From NCBI GenBank assembly GCA_937121175.1, contig CAKZKD010000002.1, forward strand, positions 62,001-126,000: a stretch of 64,000 bases of DNA, given 5' to 3'. A program made the position numbers and the translations under genes. This document shows, piece after piece, positions 35,134-43,172 of the stretch. A model generated the notes under the pieces. That model was given only the letters and a program-made list of their open reading frames with translations, did no database searches and had not been told where the DNA came from. Source of the DNA: an uncultured Flavobacteriales bacterium. Its GTDB lineage: Bacteria > Bacteroidota > Bacteroidia > Flavobacteriales_G > Salibacteraceae. Positions within the stretch are counted from its first letter, which is position 1, and each line of letters starts with the position of its first letter.

Positions 35134-35796
35134 GCTCATAATTTTCGTAAACAAATCTGTTTCAAGGTATCCTTCAGAGATAGTAGCCTGTAATTCATGT
35201 TTTTCAATAGCTTCAGCGGTTTTTTCACCAATTGCTAAACAGATAGTATCCGGACGCACCTCATGGTGTTCTATATAAGCATCAACGTTACTTGGGCTTG
35301 TAAATAAAATCAAATCGAAGTCTGTAGGTGCAATCCAGTTATTTGGAATAGTGTCGTAAAAAACAATTTCTTGAACGGTATTATTATCCTCGTCCGCTTT
35401 TTTAAGCGTTCCCAAAGTGTGCTTTCCACAAGGAATTAAAACTTTAGCTCCATTTGCAATGGATAAAAAATCTTCAGCGATAGCCTCGGTTTTCAAGCTG
35501 CTAGACCCCGTGTAATCTACCCTGTCAGTCCATTTTTTCACCTCTTTTGAGGTTCCGGTGCTTAGTCCAGCAAATTTGTAATTATCTTGTTCCAGCTCAG
35601 AATAAGTCTGAAAAAACAACTTTGCACTCTTGGGAGAGTTAAAAAATATCCAATCTGTTTTTGGCAATGCTGGCAGAGACTCAACTGCTTCCAACATAAT
35701 TTGTGATGATGCAACAACATCAAAACCTTCAGCCAAAAGGCTTCTTACTAACCATCCACATTCAATAGGCTCTCTTGTAATCAGAATACTTTTCAT
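35122..35796 (-). CDS. hemD: uroporphyrinogen-III synthase
   Basis: Cyclises hydroxymethylbilane with inversion of ring D. 224 residues with two alpha/beta lobes; sequence in this family is weakly conserved, but SILITREP at the start, DWIFFNSPKSAKLFF and LILFTSPSNVDAY (equivalent Ser/Tyr-rich loops) and LAIGEKTAEAI are typical. It lies 5 bases downstream of hemC in the order hemA-hemC-hemD, which supports the call. Cytoplasmic. Confidence 0.88.
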   Translation of the reverse strand: MKSILITREPIECGWLVRSLLAEGFDVVASSQIMLEAVESLPALPKTDWIFFNSPKSAKLFFQTYSELEQDNYKFAGLSTGTSKEVKKWTDRVDYTGSSSLKTEAIAEDFLSIANGAKVLIPCGKHTLGTLKKADEDNNTVQEIVFYDTIPNNWIAPTDFDLILFTSPSNVDAYIEHHEVRPDTICLAIGEKTAEAIEKHELQATISEGYLETDLFTKIMSLAR

Positions 35797-35801
35797 GGCG
35801 G

Positions 35802-36686
35802 CTAAATTAAATTATTCAAAACTTTTTGAACCAATTTATCTGGGTTAGAATCAAAAAAATGAGTGTGCTCAGGTATTTCGTTAACAGTTTTTGCAATTGA
35901 CGACCAAACATGGTAGGTATTACCGTCTTTCTCGCAGTATGCGCCTAGTGGTAATTGACATCCTCCGTTCAAGCCTTTCAATATTCCCCGTTCAACGCCA
36001 ATGCATTTTTGAACCTCTTCGTTGTTCAGTTGATGGAGTATTTTGTCCAGTTCCGTGTCTTCTTCTCTTATTTGTAGCCCTAAAACACCTTGCGCTGGAG
36101 CAGGAATGAACTCTTTAATATCAAATTCATATACTTCGAGGTCAGAAACATCTAACTTCAACCTAGCAATTCCTGCTTGTGCAAGTACGATGGCATCAAA
36201 TTCTCCTTTTCGTAACTTTTCTATTCTTGTTGGGACATTTCCTCTAATGTCTTTTAACCCAATGTCTGGTCGATATTTTTTTAACTGTACTTTTCTTCTC
36301 GCAGAACTGGTGCCTACCAAAGCATTTTCCGTTAACTGAAATTTTAATCCGCTTGTCTTTTCCTTTCTTATCAAAAGAACATCCGCCGGGTTTGCTCGGT
36401 AACTTACTGCTCCAATGGTTAATCCAGCTGGGTTTGTAGTTTCTAGGTCTTTGTGTGAGTGAACCGCTAAATCAACTGATTTATCTAACAATTGATCTTC
36501 AATTTCTTTGGTAAAAAAACCTTTTCCTTCAATTTTATCAAAACTTAAATGCTGAATAGCATCACCTTTTGTTTTAATAATCTTTATTTCTACTTCGTGC
36601 CCTAATTTTTCTAATTCAGACCGGACGAAGCGTGCTTGCCAAAGAGCCAAATCACTACCTCTTGACCCAATTTTGATTCGTGCCAT
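35802..36686 (-). CDS. hemC: hydroxymethylbilane synthase (porphobilinogen deaminase)
   Basis: Polymerises four porphobilinogen units into hydroxymethylbilane. 294 residues. Typical N-terminal IKIGSRGSDLALWQA, AVHSHKDLE (catalytic Asp segment SHKDL), SSARRKVQL and RGNVPTRIEKL, and the dipyrromethane-cofactor Cys in LNGGCQLPLGAYC. Starts 14 bases after hemA. Confidence 0.96.
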   Translation of the reverse strand: MARIKIGSRGSDLALWQARFVRSELEKLGHEVEIKIIKTKGDAIQHLSFDKIEGKGFFTKEIEDQLLDKSVDLAVHSHKDLETTNPAGLTIGAVSYRANPADVLLIRKEKTSGLKFQLTENALVGTSSARRKVQLKKYRPDIGLKDIRGNVPTRIEKLRKGEFDAIVLAQAGIARLKLDVSDLEVYEFDIKEFIPAPAQGVLGLQIREEDTELDKILHQLNNEEVQKCIGVERGILKGLNGGCQLPLGAYCEKDGNTYHVWSSIAKTVNEIPEHTHFFDSNPDKLVQKVLNNLI

Positions 36687-36700
36687 AATTGATTTTATAT

Positions 36701-37927
36701 TTAACGAACCTTTTCGTTCAACAAAATTTCTTTTGCCATTAGCATAGGGGTACTCATGTATTTCTTTTCCATGTAATGCATCACCTTTTCCAAGGTTTCT
36801 TTAGACGAATTATCCAATTCATCAATATCTTTTGCAAAAACCTCTTCTATAGCACGGCGCTTTATTTCTTTGATTTGCTCTGGCACTTTACGCATAGCCA
36901 ATTCTACCTGTCTGGTTTTGTAGGTTCCTGTAAAACTCTCTAATTGTTGTTTAATCAAATCTTCGCATTGCGAAAGATGCGCTTTTCTTTTTTCTAAGTT
37001 CTCGGCGGCAATATCCTTCAATCCTTCTACAGAAATGTATTCCAACGGATAACCTTTCCGAACCTTTTCAGAAACATCATTGGGTACTGCCAAATCAACT
37101 ATTACCGTTGGTTTTCTGGTAGGGTTGAGCAATTTAAAAATCTCCTCAGTTAGTAACGCATTCTCTGCTCCAGTACAAGTAAGAATTGCGTCAAACTCAT
37201 GAATATGGTCGCCTAACTCATTCAAGTCATAGGCTACTCCTCCGCACTGTTGCGCTAAAACCTCGGCCTTTGCAAGTGTTCTATTATATATATGGAAATT
37301 AGATGCCCCTTGTTTCTGTAATTTCTTGACTAATGCTGTGTTCGTTTTACCCGCTCCTACTACCAAAATGTTGGAGTGATCAACTTTAATTACGGCTTCT
37401 AATTTCTTGTACGCAAGATTCACCACCGAAATAGGGTTACTAGCAATTTCTGTTTCAGTATAAATTAACTTACCAGTTTCGACTGTTTTACGCATCAAAA
37501 TCCGCATGAAATCACCATTGAGTTCATTTTTACGGCATAATTCATACGCATTTCGCATTTGTCCTAAAATTTCTCGTTCACCTATTACCAATGAATCTAA
37601 CGAGCAGGCAACCCTAAACCAATGATAAACAGCCTCAAGATGTGAATACACATAGGCAGAATTCAAGGCGTTCATTAGTTTATCTTCATGGAAAGAAGGA
37701 TAGAGTGTTTCTAAAATTTGTTTAAGAAATTCGTTACTCAATGAGTTGTGCACTCGAATAATAAGTTCAACTCTATTACAGGTAGTAAGAAAAATCAATT
37801 CTTCAATACCCAGCTCCAATATAGGCTCAAGGCGCATTCTCTGGTGTTCTTCAGCAATGTGAAAATCACCCAATTGATCAACGCCAATATTATTGTGAGT
37901 AAAAGTTATAACATGCAGTGCGTCCAC
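36701..37927 (-). CDS. hemA: glutamyl-tRNA reductase
   Basis: Reduces Glu-tRNA to glutamate semialdehyde, first committed step of C5 tetrapyrrole synthesis. 408 residues: catalytic Cys in FLTTCNRVELI (about residue 50), the substrate segment SLVIGEREILGQMRNAY, a Rossmann domain (ILVVGAGKTNTALV) and a C-terminal dimerisation helix. The start is GTG at 37927. First gene of the hemACD operon; the 220-base gap upstream contains tandem repeats. hemL and hemB are not in the window. Confidence 0.95.
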   Translation of the reverse strand: MDALHVITFTHNNIGVDQLGDFHIAEEHQRMRLEPILELGIEELIFLTTCNRVELIIRVHNSLSNEFLKQILETLYPSFHEDKLMNALNSAYVYSHLEAVYHWFRVACSLDSLVIGEREILGQMRNAYELCRKNELNGDFMRILMRKTVETGKLIYTETEIASNPISVVNLAYKKLEAVIKVDHSNILVVGAGKTNTALVKKLQKQGASNFHIYNRTLAKAEVLAQQCGGVAYDLNELGDHIHEFDAILTCTGAENALLTEEIFKLLNPTRKPTVIVDLAVPNDVSEKVRKGYPLEYISVEGLKDIAAENLEKRKAHLSQCEDLIKQQLESFTGTYKTRQVELAMRKVPEQIKEIKRRAIEEVFAKDIDELDNSSKETLEKVMHYMEKKYMSTPMLMAKEILLNEKVR

Positions 37928-37980
37928 GCGTAGTTGTACAAATTGAATTCCTTACAAAGTTGTATTTGCCTCACGTTATT

Positions 37981-38002
37981 ATTGTCACAGTATTGTCACA
38001 GT
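37981..38002. repeat. tandem 11-bp repeat between hemA and a lipoprotein gene
   Basis: ATTGTCACAGT occurs twice in perfect tandem (37981-37991, 37992-38002), about one helical turn apart, in the divergent gap. The spacing would suit a dimeric regulator binding one face of the helix. No known operator recognised. Confidence 0.5.
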
Positions 38003-38106
38003 GTGTTATTCAGATTAAATCTAAATAAACAAGTAGATTAAACTATTTTAAATATTTAAAATTGAGTTACTAGAATAGCTATATTCGTCAATTGAATTGA
38101 AAAACC

Positions 38107-38127
38107 TGCCTGATTTCAGGCATTTTT
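38107..38127 (+). terminator. terminator-like hairpin in the 5' leader of the 38147 gene
   Basis: Stem TGCCTG / CAGGCA (38107-38112, 38117-38122), loop ATTT, followed by TTTTT. It lies 20 bases upstream of the ATG and downstream of a near-consensus TATATTCG, so it could be an attenuator or the end of a small transcript. Confidence 0.5.
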
Positions 38128-38146
38128 AAACAAAAAAATTACAATT

Positions 38147-38986
38147 ATGAAAAAGTTAATGTTTTTAATGGTAGCAAGTTCTTTGGTATTTGCAGGCTGT
38201 AAAAAAGAAGGTTGCATGGATTCTAAGGCAACGAATTATGATGCGGAAGCAAAAAAAGATGATGGGTCTTGTGTTTTTCCTGAACCACCAATTGTGGAAC
38301 CTGCAGTTGATACAGAAAAGCCAAAAGTTTCAATTACTAAGCCCGCTGCCAGCGCTAAAGTTATGGCTGGGTCTGATTTAGAAATGGAAGCAACTATTAC
38401 AGATAACGAAGGTGTTGTTTCTTGGGATTATAAAATTGTAAACGGAGCTACTGAAGTTGGGCCTACATCAGCTACAGTCACCTCTGCGGCTTCTGTTACT
38501 GGAACAGCAACTTATTCAGTTCCTCAAGATTGGCCGGCTGGAACGGCTACGATAACTATAACCGGTACTGATGCAGCAGGAAATGTAAGTGATGCTGTAA
38601 CTGCTGATGTTACTATCGAAGCTTATGTTGCTCCGGATACTGAGGCTCCAGTTATCGGAGCGTTTACTCAAAAATGGCCCTTAACAGGTGTTAGCATTAG
38701 TGGTGGAACCGGAAATAATAACGGAGTAAAAGTAATGGTTGATATTTCTGATAACATGGAAATCGATAAAATTACACTTAACTTGTACAACACAACACAA
38801 TCTACTATTATTGGTACCAAAGAGTATACAGCTGTTGGGGTAAAAACTTGGAATGAAGAATCTCAGTTAACATATACCGGGGCGGGTAACGCCGGAGATG
38901 AAGCTATTATTAAAGTAATTGTTACCGATAAAGCTGGCAATGAAGCCACACTTGATGGCACAGTAAAATACGCATTAGGTAACTAA
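38147..38986 (+). CDS. Ig-like-domain lipoprotein
   Basis: A 279-residue lipoprotein. Signal peptide with lipobox before Cys18 (VFAGCKKEG). Residues about 22-42 carry the short Cys-flanked motif GCMDSKATNYDAEAKKDDG(S)C, a frequent N-terminal unit of Bacteroidota lipoproteins. Two bacterial Ig-like domains follow: about 50-160 (VSITKPAASAKVMAGSDLEM; ITGTDAAGNVSDAV) and about 165-279 (APVIGAFTQKWP; VIVTDKAGNEATLDG). Surface or periplasmic; ligand unknown. Followed by a clear terminator. Confidence 0.85.
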   Translation: MKKLMFLMVASSLVFAGCKKEGCMDSKATNYDAEAKKDDGSCVFPEPPIVEPAVDTEKPKVSITKPAASAKVMAGSDLEMEATITDNEGVVSWDYKIVNGATEVGPTSATVTSAASVTGTATYSVPQDWPAGTATITITGTDAAGNVSDAVTADVTIEAYVAPDTEAPVIGAFTQKWPLTGVSISGGTGNNNGVKVMVDISDNMEIDKITLNLYNTTQSTIIGTKEYTAVGVKTWNEESQLTYTGAGNAGDEAIIKVIVTDKAGNEATLDGTVKYALGN

Positions 38987-39003
38987 TTGTCTCATGAAAT
39001 ACT

Positions 39004-39035
39004 AAAAACCACTTCAATTGAAGTGGTTTTTTTTT
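39004..39035 (+). terminator. rho-independent terminator of the Ig-like lipoprotein gene
   Basis: Stem AAAACCACTTC / GAAGTGGTTTT with loop AATT and a long T-run, starting 18 bases after the stop codon. Confidence 0.9.
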
Positions 39036-39074
39036 GCTCTAAAATGAACTTTTATTTATAAAGGCGTTATTCAT

Positions 39075-39110
39075 AAAAAAAGCCCTTAACTCGCAGCAGA
39101 ATTAAGGGCT
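39075..39110 (-). terminator. terminator of tRNA-Gln
   Basis: A perfect 9-bp stem (AGCCCTTAA at 39081-39089, TTAAGGGCT at 39102-39110), followed on the minus strand by a T-run (A-run at 39075-39081 on plus). Located 18 bases past the tRNA 3' end. Confidence 0.8.
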
Positions 39111-39127
39111 TGAATAAAATATGACTG

Positions 39128-39200
39128 TTGTCCCACTAGGGCTCGAACCTAGACTCTTCTGGACCAAAACCAGACGTGTTGCCAGTTACACCATGGGACA
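39128..39200 (-). tRNA. tRNA-Gln (anticodon TTG)
   Basis: Cloverleaf: acceptor TGTCCCA/TGGGACA, anticodon stem TCTGG/CCAGA with loop TTTTGGT (anticodon TTG), T-arm CTAGG-TTCGAGC-CCTAG. Discriminator A, no encoded CCA. 73 nt. Confidence 0.96.
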
Positions 39201-39301
39201 ATTAAATGGTGCTTTTTTAAGCGCGGCAAAACTAAAAAAAATTGAAGTAAAACAAAGATTTTAATTCTACTACTACACTTTATTTAAATTCGCGGCAAAT
39301 T

Positions 39302-42300
39302 ATGAATAACATGAACTTTAGAACCTTAGATATTATTGGTGGTTGGATTGCCTTTGCAATTGCAACATTTACCTACGTGTCAACCATGGAACCAGCAGTT
39401 AGCTTTTGGGATTGTGGTGAGTTTATCGCCTGTGCATACAAACTTCAAGTGGGTCACCCTCCTGGGGCTCCATTGTTCTTGATGATTGGACGATTCTTCT
39501 CCATGTGGACTGAACCTGAACAGGCTGCATACATGGTCAACTTGATTTCAGCATTGTCATCTTCATTTACCATTTTGTTTTTGTTCTGGACCATTTCTGC
39601 ACTCGGTCGCAAGATTTTGAACAAAACATCTTCTGAGTGGAGTACCGGAAAAACAGTGGCACTATTAGGTTCTTCAATGGTTGGAGCATTAGCCTACACG
39701 TTTAGTGATACGTTCTGGTTTTCGGCTGTTGAAGCTGAGGTTTACGCGATGTCATCTTTATTTACGGCAATTGTTTTTTGGGCAATCCTTCGTTGGGAAA
39801 GAGTTTCTGAAGAGCCTGGGGCAGATAGGTGGCTAATTTTTATTGCTTATTTAATGGGCTTGTCTATTGGAGTTCACCTTTTGAACTTGCTAGCTATTCC
39901 TGCAATTGCATTCGTGTTTTATTTCAAAAAATTCAAACCTACATTAAAGGGTATCGGCGTTACGGCGGCTGCATCCATTCTAATTTTAGGTTTTGTTCAA
40001 AAAGGCGTTATTCCTGGCTTGGTTACAATGTCAGGGAAATTCGAATTACTGTTCGTAAACACACTTAAAATGCCTTTCCATACTGGGGCTTTTGTTCATG
40101 TTATTATACTTATGGCAGCCGTGGTTTACGGACTCATCCTTACTCACCAATCTGGTGACAGAAAGTGGAAAATGATGGGTGTTTTAGTTGCTATTGCACT
40201 TCTTGTGGGTTCATTTACAACTATGGGAATGGCTGCTGCTGGAGTTATCATTGGAGTATTCATAATGGTTCCGAATATTCCAGACCGTGCAATCAATACT
40301 GGACTACTTTGTCTTTCTGTTATCCTCATTGGATATTCATCTTACACTATGATTCTGGTTCGTTCGAATGCAAACCCACCAATGGACGAAAACAATCCAG
40401 AAAACATGTTCTCTCTTTTAAGTTATTTAAATCGTGAACAATATGGGTCGCAACCTATTGCTTATGGACAGTATTTTAATACTCCATTAGACAATAAAAA
40501 CCCATACACAGATGGAAGCCCAACTTATTTTCAAGAGTTTGACGAAGGCAAATACACCAAAAGTGCTCACCATAAAAAGACTCAGCCTAATTATGCATCT
40601 GAGTTTATGACTGTATTTCCAAGAATGTGGAGTCAGGAGCAACGTCATATTGCGGCATATAAATCTTGGTCAGATTTCAAAGGAAAACCAATGCGTTACA
40701 AGGTTTATGGTGGAAAAATGGAGACCATCAACAAGCCTACATTCGGTGAGAACATCACGTTTTTCTTTTCGCATCAAGTTAATTGGATGTACTGGAGGTA
40801 TTTCTTTTGGAATTTTGCAGGGCGCCAGAATGACGTGCAAGGTCACGGAGGTGTTATCGATGGAAACTGGATAAGTGGAATAGATGCTTTTGATAGCGTT
40901 CGATTAGGAGACCAGTCTAATTTACCAGAAAGCATTGCCAGCCATCAAGCTCGAAACGTATTCTACTTTTTACCATTCATTCTAGGTTTGATTGGATTAT
41001 TCTTCCAATTCAATTCATCAAAAAGAGACTTTGCATTAGTAACTATGCTTTTCCTCTTTACAGGCTTAGCGATTATAGTGTACCTAAACCAATACCCATA
41101 CCAACCTCGGGAGCGAGATTACGCCTATGCTGGTTCATTCTACGCTTACACAATATGGATAGGACTTGGAGTATTGGGTATTGTCGATTTGTTGAATCGA
41201 AAAATGAAACTAAATCAAGCCGTAGCAGGTGGTTTAGCCACGGTAATTTGCTTAGCTGCTGTGCCAGGTATTATGGCCAAAGAAGGTTGGGACGATCACA
41301 ATCGTTCAAATAGATATACGGCTCTTGATTTTGCCAAAATGTATTTGGATTCTTGTGACGATAATGCTGTGTTGTTTACCAACGGTGATAACGATACCTT
41401 CCCGCTTTGGTACGCACAAGAAGTTGAGGGCTATCGAACGGACGTTCGTGTGATTAACTTAAGCCTTTTAAATACCGATTGGTATATTGAACAAATGAGT
41501 AGAGCTGCTTATGATAGCGAGCCTACACCTTTCACGTTAAAATCTCATCAATACAGACAAGGTACTAGAGATTACATTCCGGTAATTGACAGAAACAAGG
41601 AAGAACGTTACGTTGATGTCAAAAAAGTAGTTCAATTCTTCTCAGACGATAAGAATCAAGCTTCGATGGGTAATAACCGTAAAATGAATTACTCTCCTAC
41701 CAAAATGTACAGCCTAGCCGTAGATAGCGCCAAAGTTGTTGCAAACGGAACTGTTCCGCCAGAAAAAGCTGGTGAGGTTTTAAGCGAAATCAAATGGAAA
41801 GTTGGTAAAAACTACCTCTTGAAAAAAGACCTTTTGATGCTTGACTTATTAGCCCATTTCAATTGGGATAGACCGATTTATTTTGCAATTACAACCGGTA
41901 ATGACGCATACATCGGTCTGCAAGGTCATTTTCAATTAGAGGGGCTTACATACCGTTTAGTTCCGTTTAAAGGCACAAGCCCCGATGGGCAAACTGGTTA
42001 TGTAAATGCAGATAAGATGTACAACAACTTGATGAACAAGTTTAGCTACGGAAATGTGAAAGAAGATGGTGTTTATGTGGACCACAACATTTTGAGAATG
42101 TGCATGAACTTGCGAAACAATTTTGCAAGATGTGCAGATGCTATGCTTCAGCGAAATCAGACCGATAAAGCGGTTGAGTTATTGGATAAAGCCGTTCTTG
42201 AAATGCCTAATCATAAAGTTCCGTTTAACTACTTTATGTTACCGATTATGGAGCTCTACTTTAAGTCTGGTAATTCGGAAAAAGCAGAGGCAATTGCCAA

Positions 42301-42514
42301 GGTGATGGTTGACCGTTACGAATCTGAATTGGATTATTACTTGAGTGTAAAATCTCAGTATTACAAGAAAATGGGTAACACTCCTCAGCAGAGTATTAGT
42401 ATTATTTATCAAGTTAGTAATTTACTAACGCGTTATAATCCTAACGGGGAATTAGCCAAGCAAACTACTGAAGTCTTTAGTAGGTTGGAAAAAGAGTTCT
42501 CAATTAAGTCTTAA
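39302..42514 (+). CDS. DUF2723 large membrane protein (GT-C-like)
   Basis: A 1070-residue inner-membrane protein. It starts with TM1 (residues about 10-28) and the family hallmark SFWDCGEFIACAYKLQVGHPPGAPLF (about 35-60), whose acidic residues sit in the first periplasmic loop as in GT-C glycosyltransferases such as protein O-mannosyltransferases. About 12 hydrophobic segments follow to about residue 660, then a soluble C-terminal part with DNAVLFTNGDNDTFPLWY and TPR-like helices. Glycosyl transfer is inferred from the fold, not proven. Ends at a terminator that abuts the next start codon. Confidence 0.9.
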   Translation: MNNMNFRTLDIIGGWIAFAIATFTYVSTMEPAVSFWDCGEFIACAYKLQVGHPPGAPLFLMIGRFFSMWTEPEQAAYMVNLISALSSSFTILFLFWTISALGRKILNKTSSEWSTGKTVALLGSSMVGALAYTFSDTFWFSAVEAEVYAMSSLFTAIVFWAILRWERVSEEPGADRWLIFIAYLMGLSIGVHLLNLLAIPAIAFVFYFKKFKPTLKGIGVTAAASILILGFVQKGVIPGLVTMSGKFELLFVNTLKMPFHTGAFVHVIILMAAVVYGLILTHQSGDRKWKMMGVLVAIALLVGSFTTMGMAAAGVIIGVFIMVPNIPDRAINTGLLCLSVILIGYSSYTMILVRSNANPPMDENNPENMFSLLSYLNREQYGSQPIAYGQYFNTPLDNKNPYTDGSPTYFQEFDEGKYTKSAHHKKTQPNYASEFMTVFPRMWSQEQRHIAAYKSWSDFKGKPMRYKVYGGKMETINKPTFGENITFFFSHQVNWMYWRYFFWNFAGRQNDVQGHGGVIDGNWISGIDAFDSVRLGDQSNLPESIASHQARNVFYFLPFILGLIGLFFQFNSSKRDFALVTMLFLFTGLAIIVYLNQYPYQPRERDYAYAGSFYAYTIWIGLGVLGIVDLLNRKMKLNQAVAGGLATVICLAAVPGIMAKEGWDDHNRSNRYTALDFAKMYLDSCDDNAVLFTNGDNDTFPLWYAQEVEGYRTDVRVINLSLLNTDWYIEQMSRAAYDSEPTPFTLKSHQYRQGTRDYIPVIDRNKEERYVDVKKVVQFFSDDKNQASMGNNRKMNYSPTKMYSLAVDSAKVVANGTVPPEKAGEVLSEIKWKVGKNYLLKKDLLMLDLLAHFNWDRPIYFAITTGNDAYIGLQGHFQLEGLTYRLVPFKGTSPDGQTGYVNADKMYNNLMNKFSYGNVKEDGVYVDHNILRMCMNLRNNFARCADAMLQRNQTDKAVELLDKAVLEMPNHKVPFNYFMLPIMELYFKSGNSEKAEAIAKVMVDRYESELDYYLSVKSQYYKKMGNTPQQSISIIYQVSNLLTRYNPNGELAKQTTEVFSRLEKEFSIKS

Positions 42515-42518
42515 AATT

Positions 42519-42553
42519 AAGCCCCAATTTGAAATTCAGATTGGGGCTTTTTT
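42519..42553 (+). terminator. rho-independent terminator touching the next start codon
   Basis: Stem AAGCCCCAAT (42519-42528) / ATTGGGGCTT (42540-42549) with a T-run to 42553. The ATG of the deacetylase gene is at 42554, directly after the last T. Confidence 0.88.
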
Positions 42554-43171
42554 ATGATTGTTTCTGTTCCCGATAGCGCTCAAAAATTATTTCCAGGAGT
42601 GGTTTTCTCTGGTGATAAATCAAAAAACACCATTTATTTAACCTTTGATGATGGCCCGGTTCCGGAAGTTACGGCTCCTATTCTTGACCTTCTTAAAAAA
42701 CATATGGCTATTGCAACCTTTTTTGCGGTTGGCGAAAACGTGCATCGTTACCCTCAATTGCATCAACGAATACTCAATGAAGGTCACCAAATTGCCAATC
42801 ATACATACAACCACCTAAGCGGTTGGAAAACGAACAAGGAGGATTACTTAAAAAACATCGAAAAGGCTGCTGACCTAATCGATAGCCGATTTTTTAGGCC
42901 TCCGTATGGAAGAATATCACCAAGTCAATTAACGGCTCTTAAGAAGGCTAATTACAAAGTTATCTACTGGAATATCCTAAGTAAAGACTATGACAAGACG
43001 GTAACACCTGAGGAATGCACGAAGAACGTTTTGAACCATCTGCAGAATGGCAGTATTATTCTGATGCACGACAGCATCAAAGCCAAAAACAATGTGCAGG
43101 AAAGTTTGCCTACTATTTTAGATGAAATAAAGAACAGGGGCTTTAAATTCGGTCGGATTGACCAAATTTGA
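42554..43171 (+). CDS. polysaccharide deacetylase (NodB homology)
   Basis: Removes acetyl groups from GlcNAc-type polymers. The 205-residue single NodB domain carries all motifs: TFDDGP (metal Asp and base), NHTYNH (metal His pair), FRPPYGR and LMHDS. There is no signal peptide, so either it acts in the cytoplasm or export is by another route. The ATG is fixed by family alignment (ends of homologues begin near QKLFP). It lies immediately after a terminator and ends one base from the convergent rnr stop. Confidence 0.93.
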   Translation: MIVSVPDSAQKLFPGVVFSGDKSKNTIYLTFDDGPVPEVTAPILDLLKKHMAIATFFAVGENVHRYPQLHQRILNEGHQIANHTYNHLSGWKTNKEDYLKNIEKAADLIDSRFFRPPYGRISPSQLTALKKANYKVIYWNILSKDYDKTVTPEECTKNVLNHLQNGSIILMHDSIKAKNNVQESLPTILDEIKNRGFKFGRIDQI

Positions 43172-43172
43172 C

